Source: Lacisediminihabitans sp046156175
GTDB taxonomy: Bacteria; Actinomycetota; Actinomycetes; Actinomycetales; Microbacteriaceae
Reading direction: 5' to 3'
Assembly: GCF_046156175.1 (NCBI RefSeq)
Contig: NZ_JAYLVL010000004.1
Coordinates: forward strand, 186,001-250,000
DNA: 64,000 nucleotides
The position numbers and the translations under genes were made by a program. Of the stretch, positions 17,882-26,585 are shown piece after piece. The notes under the pieces are model-generated. The model made no database searches. It had not been told where the DNA came from and saw only the letters and a list, made by a program, of their open reading frames with translations. How positions within the stretch are numbered: the stretch's first letter is position 1; each line of letters starts with the position of its first letter.

Positions 17882-18168
17882 CAGTTGTGGGATGGGGTCG
17901 ATTTCGGCAATCGGCGCGCAGGCGGCGATCGCTCCGACGCCAGCGGAGTCGATGCCTCTTCGGAACCGTGCTCGTTTTTCCGGTCTTCGGGAGAGTGCCA
18001 GCTCACCGACCGGAGATGCCGCAGAAGAACATCAGTCTTCACGGAGGGCTGCGGCGCGTCGTGAACGATTTGTTCGAACTCGAGTTCGACCAGCTCCGGG
18101 TCCGCAAGGATGATGCGGAGAAATCGATCGCTCATCGAATCCTTGTCCGCCCGAACGAGACTCGGCAT
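17881..18168 (-). CDS. Small hypothetical protein downstream of hsp20
   Basis: 95 residues, not recognised. The first half (MSDRFLRIILADPELVELEF, then EQIVHDAPQPSVKTDVLLRH) looks like folded, helical protein; the C-terminal third is charged and Ser/Pro-rich and probably disordered. AGGGAG sits six bases before the ATG, which supports real translation. It follows hsp20 by 22 bp in the same direction and is probably co-transcribed, so it may belong to the heat-shock response. Its stop codon lies at the edge of the ku terminator. Confidence 0.6.
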   Translation of the reverse strand: MPSLVRADKDSMSDRFLRIILADPELVELEFEQIVHDAPQPSVKTDVLLRHLRSVSWHSPEDRKNEHGSEEASTPLASERSPPARRLPKSTPSHN

Positions 18169-18190
18169 GGAGTGCTCCCTGTCTTGGCCC

Positions 18191-18619
18191 CTAGGCCGTG
18201 ATCCGGGTCTCCGCAGTGTTCGCTCCAGAGACGATCTGGATCTTCCGCGGCTTCGCCTTCTCGCTCACGGGCAGGATGACGCTCAATACGCCGTTGTCGT
18301 AGTGGGCGCTGATCTTCTCCGGATCGACACCCTCGCCAAGGCTGAACTGGCGCAGGTACGATCCCGAGGGGCGCTCGTGTGCCAACCATTTCGCGCCCTC
18401 GGCCGAGCCGGCCGTGCGTTGTGCGCGGATGGTGAGGAGTTGCCCGTCGACATCCACATCGACCGAGCCCGGGTCGATGCCCGGCAAGTCCGCGCTGAGG
18501 ATGTAGCGGTCACCTTCGCGGTACAGATCGACGGGCATGAATTTCGGGCCGGGTCGGCCACCGAGAAGCATTCCCGCGAGTTGATCCATTTCGCTGAAAG
18601 GATCAAAAGACATTGCCAT
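18191..18619 (-). CDS. Hsp20/alpha-crystallin small heat-shock protein
   Basis: 142-residue holdase chaperone. The alpha-crystallin domain runs from about residue 25 to 125 (MPVDLYREGDRYILSADLPG, later LRQFSLGEGVDPEKISAHYD and GVLSVILPVSEKAKPRKIQI). It binds unfolding proteins during heat or redox stress. GGGGA precedes the start. A HAIR-type inverted repeat 26-42 bp upstream suggests repression by HspR, which is not encoded in this window. Confidence 0.92.
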   Translation of the reverse strand: MAMSFDPFSEMDQLAGMLLGGRPGPKFMPVDLYREGDRYILSADLPGIDPGSVDVDVDGQLLTIRAQRTAGSAEGAKWLAHERPSGSYLRQFSLGEGVDPEKISAHYDNGVLSVILPVSEKAKPRKIQIVSGANTAETRITA

Positions 18620-18644
18620 GATGAGGATTCCCCTTTCGTGAAGA

Positions 18645-18661
18645 TGAGTCCGAGTGACTCA
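18645..18661. promoter_or_regulatory. HAIR element (HspR operator) upstream of hsp20
   Basis: TGAGT-N7-ACTCA at 18645-18661 matches the core of the HspR-associated inverted repeat (CTTGAGT-N7-ACTCAAG); the outer bases differ. The location just upstream of the hsp20 start fits repression by HspR as known in Streptomyces and Mycobacterium. Confidence 0.7.
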
Positions 18662-18738
18662 CTAGCAATTTTTTAACACCGGCAATCTCCGTGATCAAGA
18701 TTGCATACGCTCAAAATTTCCTGGGAAAGCGGATGCGC

Positions 18739-19470
18739 TCAACTCGTGAGGTCCTCCGAGAGGGAGGCGCTCAGCAGGATCCCGTCGTGGAGGTAGGACG
18801 CGTATCCGCCCGGCACCCGGTTGGCGCGTCGTCCAGAGGTCTCGACATCGATGTCCGGCGAGCTGCGCACGGCGGCGGAGATGGCGGTGAATCGCGCGAC
18901 CAGGCCGACGTCTTCGTGCACCATCTCTGGCCGGAATCCGCCCGAGCTCAGATAGCTGCGGCCTCGAAAGCCGAGATTCGCACCGTGGACGTGACCCGCG
19001 GCGCTCCGTCTCGCGCGAACCCGGGTCCACGCCGTGACGAGATCTTCGGACAGGTCGGTCATCACGGGGGATACGGTGCCGACCACGACATCCGCTCCCG
19101 AGTTCGCGAGTCGCAACTGCTCAGCGAGCCACTGCGGAGGCACTGTGGAGTCGGCGTCGGTGTTGGCGATCCAGGCGCGATCGGGATCGACACCCGAGCG
19201 CGCCAGCGCGGAGGCAACGCCCACCGAACGCGCCACCCCCACTGACGCGGCATCGATCTCGATCACGTCGACGCGGTCGAAGGATCTCACGAGATCGGCG
19301 GTGTCGTCGCTGCAGCTGTCGAGCACGACCACCACGGAGATCCTCACTGCGGCGGCCGAGGAATGGGCACGGAGGTGATCGATCGCGCGCTGGACGGAAT
19401 GCAGGCACCGGGCGATCAGTGCGGACTCGTTCCGAGCCGGGATCACCACCGCGAGTGCCTCGATCGTCAC
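18739..19470 (-). CDS. Family 2 glycosyltransferase
   Basis: 243-residue GT-A fold enzyme without a membrane helix. It shows the nucleotide-binding start AVVIPARNESALIARCLHSV, the VLDSCSDDTADLV loop and the metal-binding ANTDADSTVPPQWL. Donor and acceptor are unknown. The GTG start overlaps the stop codon of the PIG-L/methyltransferase gene by 4 bp; longer versions of this frame lie antisense-like over that gene and are not real. Last gene of a four-gene unit whose shared context suggests modification of a sugar-containing metabolite or glycan. Confidence 0.85.
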   Translation of the reverse strand: MTIEALAVVIPARNESALIARCLHSVQRAIDHLRAHSSAAAVRISVVVVLDSCSDDTADLVRSFDRVDVIEIDAASVGVARSVGVASALARSGVDPDRAWIANTDADSTVPPQWLAEQLRLANSGADVVVGTVSPVMTDLSEDLVTAWTRVRARRSAAGHVHGANLGFRGRSYLSSGGFRPEMVHEDVGLVARFTAISAAVRSSPDIDVETSGRRANRVPGGYASYLHDGILLSASLSEDLTS

Positions 19471-20813
19471 GGTACGAGCCCTTCGTGCTGGGCGACTGAG
19501 CCTGCGTCGGTGCCGTACAGCTCCAGGATGAAGTCGCTCTCCTCGTGCCGGACGGTTCGGAAGAGCGCGGTGGTGGCTCTCATGATCTCGTGTACCTCGT
19601 CGCCGCGCAGTGGATAGTCCGAAACGGGATGGCGCCAGTGGCACAACACGATCACCCCTCCCGGAGAGAGGCGGGATGCGGCGGTGGAGAACAGCGCGAT
19701 CAGGTCGCTCCGGGACAGGTAATACCCCACCTCGCTCACGACGATGAGGTCGAACCGCCCCGGCGGGAAGTCGGTGCTGGCATCGAGCTCGGCGAAGGTG
19801 ACCTGGGGGAATTCCCGGAGTCGCTCCCGGGCGCGCTCGAGCGCTCCGGCCGCGATATCCACGGCGAGGAGGCTGTCGCAGCGCGGCGCGAGATCCCGCG
19901 TGAGCATGCCGATCGAGCATCCGATCTCCAGGCCGCGCCGATACCGGGGGGAGGGAAGGGAGGCGACGGTGATGGATCGCTTGCGCGTCTCGTACCATCG
20001 ACTCGCGAGACGCCAGGGGTCCGCGCGACGGGCGTAGAGATCCTCGAAGTACGAGGCATCGAGCGAGACTCCGCGACTGTCGATATACACCTCCGTGCGC
20101 TGACGGAAATGCTCGAGGAAATCGGCCCGGAGCACCGGAGGCAGCCCGAAAGCGGGCTGGACCTGGGTGTGGAACTCGGCGATCGCACGATTCTTGCGTC
20201 CCCGCACCTCCTCGGGCAGTTCGAGCCCGACCATCCGGGGCCAGGGGATCGTCGGGTCTTGGGCTGTGCCCCAGTGCCACATCCAGATCGGGTATTCGAG
20301 AAAGTCGAGCCCCGCCGCACTCGCGACCTCCACCGCGACTTCGCCGACGACACGGTGGTCCCGATGACCGTCACCCCGCCAGGGCGCCACCACCAGTGTT
20401 CCCGGCGGCATCTCCGCCAGCGCCGTGCGGAGAAGGGCCCCGAGTTCTTCGCGCTTCTCCCGGGCCCGTCCGTCCGGCAGGCCGAGCAGCAGCAGTTGCG
20501 CGGCGGGACTGAGGATGTCCAGGGCGGATCGAAGCTCCTCCGCTCGTGCCTGCCGAAGGTCGGTGGCGTGGTCCTCTGGCGTGTGGGTGTGGGATGCCGC
20601 TCCGTCCGTGGCGACGATCACCGTGAGCGGGATGCCCCGGTTGTCGGCGATGGCGATGAGACCCCCCGCGCCGAGAGTCTCGTCGTCGGGATGAGCGGCG
20701 ACGATCACCAGAGCCGAGGCGCTCGAGAGATCGAGCGGGGCGAGCGACCGCAGGCGAGGGTCGTCGCTCCAGCTCTCCGCAGCGGTTCCGGCTTCCGCCG
20801 CATCGAAGGTCAC
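19467..20813 (-). CDS. PIG-L deacetylase - SAM methyltransferase fusion
   Basis: 448-residue two-domain protein. Residues about 30-235 are a PIG-L/LmbE zinc deacetylase with metal motifs AAHPDDE and GDGHRDH; such enzymes remove N-acetyl groups from amino sugars (MshB, PIG-L). Residues about 255-420 are a class I methyltransferase with the SAM loop GLEIGCSIGMLTRDLA and acidic VDIAAGAL. Fusing the two suggests deacetylation and methylation of one sugar-linked substrate. Start at GTG 20813 (GTGA overlap, GGAG seven bases upstream); GTG 20816 is an alternative. Confidence 0.85.
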   Translation of the reverse strand: MTFDAAEAGTAAESWSDDPRLRSLAPLDLSSASALVIVAAHPDDETLGAGGLIAIADNRGIPLTVIVATDGAASHTHTPEDHATDLRQARAEELRSALDILSPAAQLLLLGLPDGRAREKREELGALLRTALAEMPPGTLVVAPWRGDGHRDHRVVGEVAVEVASAAGLDFLEYPIWMWHWGTAQDPTIPWPRMVGLELPEEVRGRKNRAIAEFHTQVQPAFGLPPVLRADFLEHFRQRTEVYIDSRGVSLDASYFEDLYARRADPWRLASRWYETRKRSITVASLPSPRYRRGLEIGCSIGMLTRDLAPRCDSLLAVDIAAGALERARERLREFPQVTFAELDASTDFPPGRFDLIVVSEVGYYLSRSDLIALFSTAASRLSPGGVIVLCHWRHPVSDYPLRGDEVHEIMRATTALFRTVRHEESDFILELYGTDAGSVAQHEGLVP

Positions 20814-21850
20814 CACGGAGCTCCACCACCGGCGAGGATGGCCGATCCGAGTGAGGCCTGGTCGCGCTCGGCGTGATGCTGGCGGATGTACAGCTGGAGA
20901 TCGGCGACCCGCTTCGCGTGAACCGGGTCGAGGGCGAGGGGGGAGGGGCCGAGAGCGTGGCCGGATCGCAGGATGATGTCTTCGCAGGAGCGCGCGACCG
21001 TAGCCCGCACCCGCTTGGCCAGGATCGACGCGGCCTCCCGGGGCGGAACCGGTTCGGCATCCACGATGCTGGCGGCTGCGCTGAGCGAGAGGCGGGCGCT
21101 CTCGACCAGCTCATCCACTGCGCCCAGATGGGCGAGCTGAAGCGCGCTGGCATCCGTGAGGGCCAGGGCGTCGAACAGGGAGCGGGCGATGCCGACGGCG
21201 CCGCCGAACCAGCAGGCCGCGACACCGATTCCTCCCCACGCGAAGCCGACCCGCTGCAGGTACCACCCGGGAGGGCCCACCGGCTCCGCGGGCACCGCAG
21301 TGAACCGCACCGGGCCGCTCGGGATCTCCGCCAGTCCGCGCGCATGCCAGGCACCCGGTTGCACCGTAACCCCCGCGTGGCCGAGGTCGATTGCGAACAG
21401 GCGGCGAGCGCCATCCGGACTCGAGGCGGTCACGAGCGCCCGGTCGATTCGGTCGGCGAGGGAGCACCACGGCTTCGTGCCCCGCAGCATCCATCCCGAG
21501 TCGGACAGGGTTGCTTCGAGTGGATCCTGGCCGCCTTCGGCCGCGAACACTCCCCAGACCCCGGCCGGCTCGGAGGGGATCTCGAACCCGCTCGCTCTCG
21601 CGTCGCGAAGAATGGACTGCGCGTCGAGATGCGGTTCGATCGCTCGTGCCGCGCCGAGATCCGCACAGGCGAGGGTGGCCAACAGCTCCCAGGATTCTCG
21701 CGTGTCAGCCATGCCGGCAGTGGATGTCGAGGGGAAGGACCGCGCGAACTCGAGGGCACCGACCACGGTCAGCGGCGAAACGAGAGGCAGGATGCGCCGG
21801 GTGCCGTCCAGTTCGACCCACCGGGTGAGGGCGCTGTCGGTCGCATTCAC
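20810..21850 (-). CDS. Acyl-CoA-dehydrogenase-like flavoprotein, probably divergent
   Basis: 346 residues, slightly shorter than classical acyl-CoA dehydrogenases. The beta-barrel (GVWGVFAAEGG, LSDSGWMLRGTKPWCSLAD) and C-terminal helical bundle are recognisable. The C-terminus reads LQLYIRQHHAERDQASLG where the classical family has the catalytic Glu in YEGT, so ordinary dehydrogenation is doubtful; some relatives are flavin monooxygenases. It overlaps both neighbours by 4 bp (GTGA). Its role is probably specific to this cluster. Family call fairly sure, reaction unknown. Confidence 0.75.
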   Translation of the reverse strand: MNATDSALTRWVELDGTRRILPLVSPLTVVGALEFARSFPSTSTAGMADTRESWELLATLACADLGAARAIEPHLDAQSILRDARASGFEIPSEPAGVWGVFAAEGGQDPLEATLSDSGWMLRGTKPWCSLADRIDRALVTASSPDGARRLFAIDLGHAGVTVQPGAWHARGLAEIPSGPVRFTAVPAEPVGPPGWYLQRVGFAWGGIGVAACWFGGAVGIARSLFDALALTDASALQLAHLGAVDELVESARLSLSAAASIVDAEPVPPREAASILAKRVRATVARSCEDIILRSGHALGPSPLALDPVHAKRVADLQLYIRQHHAERDQASLGSAILAGGGAPW

Positions 21851-23022
21851 GGCTTCAGCACGACCTTGATGCAGCCGTCCTCTTTTTTCTGGAAGGTCTC
21901 GTACATCTCCGGCGCACGGTCGAGGGGCACGGTGTGGGTGACGAGATCGGAGACTCCGAGGGGATCCGCCGGATCCTCCACCAGGGGGATGAGGTCGTCG
22001 ATCCAGCGGCGCACGTTGCACTGACCCATGCGAAGGGTGAGGCCTTTGTCGAACATCGACTTCATCGGCATGGGGTCGGCCTCGCCGCCGTAGACGCCGC
22101 TGAGCGAGACGGTGCCGCCCCGACGCACCAGATCCAACGCCGGGTGCAGCGCCGAGAGGCGATCGACTCCGACCGTGTTCATGGCGGCCCGCGCGATGCC
22201 CTTCGGAAGGATGCCGGTTGCGGCCTGGGCGAACGCGGTCAACCCCGCCCCGTGGGCTTCCATCCCGACCGCATCGACCACCGAGTCCGGCCCGCGCCCG
22301 GCTGTGCGCTCACGCAACTCCGCAAGCACGGTGTCCGTGAGGTCGAAGGTGGCGATGCCGTGCCGTTCCGCCATCGCGCGGCGTTCCGGAACGGGATCGA
22401 TCGCCATCACGTCGTAGCCGAGGTGTTTGCCGACCCGGGTGGCGAACTGCCCGACCGGGCCGAGCCCGAAGACGACGAGGGTGCCGCCATCCGGCACAGC
22501 CGCGAACTTCACTCCCTGCCAGGCGGTCGGCAGGATGTCGCTGAGGAAGAGATATCGTTCGTCGGGAAGCTCGGTGCCCACCTTCACCGCGTTGTAATCT
22601 GCCAGCGGCACCCGCAGCAGCTCGGCCTGTCCGCCGGGCACCTGTCCATAGAGCTTCGTGTAGCCGAACAGCGCTGCGCCCGAGCCCTTGTCCTTCACCT
22701 GGGTGGTCTCGCACTGCGACTGGAGTCCGCGTTGGCACATGAAGCACTGACCGCAGGCGATGTTGAAGGTGACCACCACGCGATCGCCGACCCTGAGCGA
22801 GGTGACCGCGCTCCCCACCTCCTCGACGATCCCCATCGACTCGTGGCCCAGGATGTCTCCCGTGTCGAGGTAGGGTCCGAACAGTTCGTAGAGGTGCAGG
22901 TCCGATCCGCAGATCGCCGTCGAGGTGATCCGCACGATCGCGTCTGTGGGCTGCTGGATTGTGGGGTCGGGGACTACCTCCACCGACACCGATCGCTTGC
23001 CCTGGTAGGTGAGTGCCTTCAT
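21847..23022 (-). CDS. Zinc-dependent alcohol dehydrogenase, formaldehyde-dehydrogenase-like
   Basis: 391-residue MDR enzyme. Catalytic zinc ligands are in ICGSDLH and GHESMG; the structural zinc site is CGQCFMCQRGLQSQC; the Rossmann loop is FGLGPVGQFA. The long insertion after the structural zinc and the ending EMYETFQKKEDGCIKVVLKP resemble glutathione-independent formaldehyde dehydrogenase and related threonine-dehydrogenase-like enzymes. ATG at 23022 follows GGGAGAACTACTC. It heads the four-gene unit; the substrate in this context is unknown. Confidence 0.88.
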   Translation of the reverse strand: MKALTYQGKRSVSVEVVPDPTIQQPTDAIVRITSTAICGSDLHLYELFGPYLDTGDILGHESMGIVEEVGSAVTSLRVGDRVVVTFNIACGQCFMCQRGLQSQCETTQVKDKGSGAALFGYTKLYGQVPGGQAELLRVPLADYNAVKVGTELPDERYLFLSDILPTAWQGVKFAAVPDGGTLVVFGLGPVGQFATRVGKHLGYDVMAIDPVPERRAMAERHGIATFDLTDTVLAELRERTAGRGPDSVVDAVGMEAHGAGLTAFAQAATGILPKGIARAAMNTVGVDRLSALHPALDLVRRGGTVSLSGVYGGEADPMPMKSMFDKGLTLRMGQCNVRRWIDDLIPLVEDPADPLGVSDLVTHTVPLDRAPEMYETFQKKEDGCIKVVLKP

Positions 23023-23204
23023 GAGTAGTTCTCCCGAGTCGACGGACTGTGTTGATCTGAAAGGTACGCGTCGATCTCCTCGGGAGGAGGGGGGTTGACC
23101 TCGACGCCGTCCGGGGGCGTACACCGCTCGGGGGCGCTGTCTATGGCTGGTGCGGGGCAGGCGATTACCCCTACCGTGTGGAGGGAAAAGAGAGAGGTGA
23201 AGGC

Positions 23205-23921
23205 ATGACGACTCGCGCTGTGCTGTTCGATGTCGACGGCACCCTCGTTGACTCGAACTACCTGCATGTCCGGGCGTGGTCGCACGCATTCGCGCAACTC
23301 GGCCAGCCGGTCGATTCCTGGCGGATCCACGCGGGAATCGGAATGGATTCGTCCCTGCTGCTGCGCACACTGCTGGCCGATCGGGCAGCGGAGTGGGGAG
23401 ACCGTGCCTCAGAGCTCCACGGCCGCTTCTATTCCGAGCTGAGCCGGGAACTGCGGCCGCTCTCCGGTGCGCGCGAACTCATCGCGGAGGTGGCTCGCCG
23501 GGGGCACACGGCAGTGCTCGCGACATCCGCGCCGGAAGACGAGTTGGAGATCCTTCGCGAGGCCTTGAAGGTCGACGATTTCATCTCGGTGACGACATCA
23601 TCCGAAGACGTCGACGTGGCCAAGCCGGCGCCGGATATCGTGCAGATCGCTCTCGAACGCGCCGGTGTCGATGCGTGCGAGGCCGTCTTCGTCGGCGACT
23701 CCCTCTGGGATGTCGAGGCCGCGGCGCGAGCGGGGGTGCAGTGCGTCGCCTTGCGATCCGGCGGAACGGGCGCGCTAGAGCTCTTCAACGCGGGGGCGTT
23801 CTTCGTGTGGGATGACCCGGCCGAACTCCACGCGCACTACAGCGAGACATTCGAGTGGCGGGAGCACGAGGAGCACGCGTACAGCGAGCGGGCTGCGCAA
23901 CGGGGCACGGGCCCCGCTTAA
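23205..23921 (+). CDS. HAD-superfamily phosphatase
   Basis: 238 residues with all HAD motifs: DVDGTLVDS (nucleophile and acid Asp), ATSAP (motif II), the motif III Lys in DVAKPAPD, and VFVGDSLWDVEAAARAG. The cap insertion after motif I puts it in the phosphoglycolate-phosphatase/beta-phosphoglucomutase group. Substrate unknown. AGGTGAAGG precedes the ATG; a start nine codons earlier is less likely. Divergent from the alcohol dehydrogenase operon, and its stop overlaps the convergent gntR stop by 4 bp. Confidence 0.88.
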   Translation: MTTRAVLFDVDGTLVDSNYLHVRAWSHAFAQLGQPVDSWRIHAGIGMDSSLLLRTLLADRAAEWGDRASELHGRFYSELSRELRPLSGARELIAEVARRGHTAVLATSAPEDELEILREALKVDDFISVTTSSEDVDVAKPAPDIVQIALERAGVDACEAVFVGDSLWDVEAAARAGVQCVALRSGGTGALELFNAGAFFVWDDPAELHAHYSETFEWREHEEHAYSERAAQRGTGPA

Positions 23922-24595
23922 GCGTTGAGCACGTAGGTGGTGAGGTCCCTCAGCGTCTGGGCCATGTGGCTGTCCATCGCCTGCCGTGACCGTTCGGGGT
24001 CATGCGATGCGAGCGCCTCGACGATATGCCCGTGCTCCGCGATCGCGTTCACCTGGATCTGCGGCACCCGCGAAGTCTGGGTGCGGCGCGCCGCCAGAAT
24101 TCGCGACAGCGGTTCGAACAGCACGGCGAGGAAGACGTTTCCCGAGGCGTGCAGGATCACATCGTGGAAGGCCAGGTCGGCTTCGACGAAACTGCCGACG
24201 TCCCGAGCCTCGTGAGCGGCGCGCATCGCCGCGAGGTGTTCGCGCAGCGAGTCGAGCTCTTCATCCGAGATGCGTTCGGCCGCCAGTTCGGCGGCGCCGG
24301 TCTCGAGCATCCGCCTCAGCTCGATGAGTTGGATGGAGGCGGATGCATCGTTCTCGCCCGTGGACGTGGCACGGAGCACGGCCTCCATCGAGGTCCACCG
24401 GTTGAATGGGTTGACGAAAGTGCCCCGGCCGCGTTCGATGCGAGCGACTCCCATCGCCTCGAGCGTCTTGACTGCTTCGCGCACGGTCATCCGGCTGACC
24501 TCGTGCCTCACGACGAGGTCCTGCTCCCCGGGGAGGGTGGATCCCGGGGCGAATTCGCCGGACACGATACGGGCGAGCAGGTCGTCGGAGATCAT
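23918..24595 (-). CDS. GntR-family regulator with FCD ligand domain
   Basis: 225 residues or slightly more. The winged helix is at about 1-65 (PGEQDLVVRHEVSRMTVREA, then ARIERGRGTFV) and the all-helical FCD domain follows (ELRRMLETGAAELAAERI, FHDVILHASGN), which binds sugar acids or organic acids in this subfamily. The ATG lacks a ribosome site and typical N-termini are longer, so translation may begin at an unusual codon upstream (a GGAGG lies about 30 bases before). Divergent from the threonate-dehydrogenase-like gene; a nested inverted repeat between them and a related site at 27499 are likely its operators. Confidence 0.85.
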   Translation of the reverse strand: MISDDLLARIVSGEFAPGSTLPGEQDLVVRHEVSRMTVREAVKTLEAMGVARIERGRGTFVNPFNRWTSMEAVLRATSTGENDASASIQLIELRRMLETGAAELAAERISDEELDSLREHLAAMRAAHEARDVGSFVEADLAFHDVILHASGNVFLAVLFEPLSRILAARRTQTSRVPQIQVNAIAEHGHIVEALASHDPERSRQAMDSHMAQTLRDLTTYVLNA

Positions 24596-24703
24596 GGCAA
24601 CCAGTGACTGACGAGCCAGCGTGTCCTCCAGAGGTCGATGTGAGAATACCTGAACGGAATTCTACGGGGTTCATCGCACGCCGGCATGGGGAAATATAAG
24701 ATG

Positions 24704-24749
24704 TCTGACGAGCTTCGAATCTTAGTCGAAGTGTTCCGGAGTCGTCAGA
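24704..24749. promoter_or_regulatory. Nested inverted repeat, candidate GntR operator
   Basis: TCTGACGA (24704-24711) is mirrored by TCGTCAGA (24742-24749), and between them CTTCGA (24713-24718) is mirrored by TCGAAG (24726-24731). A possible -10 box TATAAG lies at 24695-24700. The TCTGACG half-site recurs at 27499-27505 in the second promoter region of the same catabolic locus. Confidence 0.5.
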
Positions 24750-24774
24750 ACTCCCGATGCGAAAGTTGCCAACC

Positions 24775-25695
24775 ATGTCGCAAACTCCTCCCGCCGCATC
24801 CGCGGACTCCATCGTCACCGTGCTCGGGCTGGGGGCGATGGGGTTGCCGATGGCTGCCCGACTGTCATCCGAATTCGCGGTTCGCGGCTTCGACATCAAC
24901 GAGGGACGCCGTGATCTCGCAGCATCGGCGGGGGTCGAGCGCTTCGATTCGGCGCGGTCGGCCTGCACCGGCAGCGGCATCGTGCTGCTGGCTGTGCGCA
25001 ACGAGGAACAGCTCGTAGAGGTGCTCTTCGGCGCCGAGGGCGTCGCCGCGGTGATGGCTCCGGGTTCGGTGGTGATCCTCACGAGCACGGTCGGCACGGG
25101 TGCCATCCCCGTCACTGCGGAGCGGCTCGCCGAAATGGGCATCGGTTTTGTGGATGCACCTCTCTCGGGCGGTCCGGTTCGGGCGCGAGAGGGCGACCTG
25201 CTGATCCTGGTGGGTGCCGAACCCGCCGTGCTCGCTCGTGTGCGACCGGTGCTGGAAGCCCTGTCATCGACCCTCACGATCGTCGGCGACGCGCCCGGTG
25301 ACGGTCAGGCGATGAAGACCGTGAACCAGCTCCTCTGCGGCGTGCACATTGCCGCCGCCGCCGAGGCTCTCGCGCTCGCCGACAGGCTCGGCCTGGATCC
25401 GGACAAGGCTCTGCGCGCCCTCGAAGCGGGCGCGGCGGGATCCTTCATGCTCTCCAACCGTGGTCCGCGGATGCTCGAGGCCTATGACGAGGGGGGTGCG
25501 GAGGTGCTGAGCCGCCTCGACATCTTCGTCAAGGACATGGGGATCGTCGGCAACGCGGTGCGAGCGGCCGGACTGCCCTCCCCGCTGGCGGCGGCGGCCG
25601 AGCAGCTCTACCTCATCGCCCAGGCACAGGGACTCGGCACGGCGGATGATTCAGCCGTGATCCGTGTCATGGCGCCCACGCGCCACTCGAGCTGA
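24775..25695 (+). CDS. NAD(P)-dependent 3-hydroxyisobutyrate-dehydrogenase-family enzyme, L-threonate dehydrogenase-like
   Basis: 306 residues. The N-terminal Rossmann domain has VLGLGAMGLPMAARL; the substrate motif DAPLSGGPVRAREGDL and the catalytic lysine region AMKTVNQLLCGVH are intact. Within the beta-hydroxyacid dehydrogenases, neighbourhood with a DUF1537 kinase is the mark of LtnD-type enzymes that oxidise threonate or related tetronates at C2. The assignment to a C4 acid is inference from context. ATG 24757 is an alternative start; neither has a strong ribosome site. Confidence 0.82.
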   Translation: MSQTPPAASADSIVTVLGLGAMGLPMAARLSSEFAVRGFDINEGRRDLAASAGVERFDSARSACTGSGIVLLAVRNEEQLVEVLFGAEGVAAVMAPGSVVILTSTVGTGAIPVTAERLAEMGIGFVDAPLSGGPVRAREGDLLILVGAEPAVLARVRPVLEALSSTLTIVGDAPGDGQAMKTVNQLLCGVHIAAAAEALALADRLGLDPDKALRALEAGAAGSFMLSNRGPRMLEAYDEGGAEVLSRLDIFVKDMGIVGNAVRAAGLPSPLAAAAEQLYLIAQAQGLGTADDSAVIRVMAPTRHSS

Positions 25696-25702
25696 GCCGA
25701 CC

Positions 25703-26551
25703 GTGCGCACCAGGCTCGATTCACTCGTCACTGCCGTCCACGCCCGCGGTGGCGCAGTTCCCGCCTTCACTTGCTACGACTTCACGACGGCGTTGGCGCT
25801 CGTCTCCGCGGCGGAGGACTGCGGCGAGGGCATCATCCTGCTCGTCGCCCCGAAAACGGCCTCTGCGCCATTCGGGGCGCGACTCTTGTCCGCCCTCCGC
25901 CAGCTGGCCGATCGCGCGGCCGTTCCGGTGTGCGTGCAACTCGACCACGCCCACGACCTGGACGCCATCGTCGCGGGCGTCGAGGCTGGCGCTGACTGTG
26001 TGCTCGCTGATGGCTCATCGAGAGATTTCGACGCAAATGTGCGCTTTGTCGCGACCGTTCGCGCGGCCATCGCAGACCCGGGCGTGGTGATCGAGGCGGA
26101 GCTCGGTGGCCTCGCGGGGGATGAAGACCGGGCCTTCGCGGTGGAGGCCGGCGACACCACGTCACCGGGTGCCGTGGCGGAGTTTGTCTCCCGGAGTGGA
26201 GCAGAACTGCTGGCCGTCGCGGTCGGAAACGTGCACGGACGCTATTCGGGGGAGCCGCGAATCCGTTGGGACGTGCTTCGCGACATCGCCGCCGTCTCGA
26301 CGGTCCCGCTCGTATTGCACGGTGCATCCGGGCTGGGCGCGGAGGACCTCACCCGGGCGGTCGGACTCGGCATCGGCAAGATCAACATCAACACGGAACT
26401 GCGCACCGGCATACTGCGGACTCTGGAGGACAGCATCACCCCGCTCCGCGCCGACGGGGAGAACCTTGCCGGACTGATCGAGAGTTGGTCGCGGACAACA
26501 GAGGAGTTCGCGCGGGCCACGCTGGGGACACTCGCCGGGCGGGAGGCCTAG
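25703..26551 (+). CDS. Class II (fructose-bisphosphate-type) aldolase
   Basis: 282-residue TIM-barrel zinc aldolase of the FbaA/GatY/KbaY family. Zinc ligands and catalytic Asp are in QLDHAHD, GNVHGRYSG and VLHGASGLG; the acidic motif is IEAELGGLAGDED; the phosphate-binding end is KININTELR. It cleaves a phosphorylated ketose or keto-acid, probably the product of the DUF1537 kinase. Known threonate pathways use an AraD-type decarboxylase (OtnC) instead, so this locus is a variant. GTG start 7 bp after the previous stop. Confidence 0.85.
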   Translation: MRTRLDSLVTAVHARGGAVPAFTCYDFTTALALVSAAEDCGEGIILLVAPKTASAPFGARLLSALRQLADRAAVPVCVQLDHAHDLDAIVAGVEAGADCVLADGSSRDFDANVRFVATVRAAIADPGVVIEAELGGLAGDEDRAFAVEAGDTTSPGAVAEFVSRSGAELLAVAVGNVHGRYSGEPRIRWDVLRDIAAVSTVPLVLHGASGLGAEDLTRAVGLGIGKININTELRTGILRTLEDSITPLRADGENLAGLIESWSRTTEEFARATLGTLAGREA

Positions 26552-26585
26552 CCCGTTCGCCAGCCCGCCCGCCTTGCCCTGCCCG

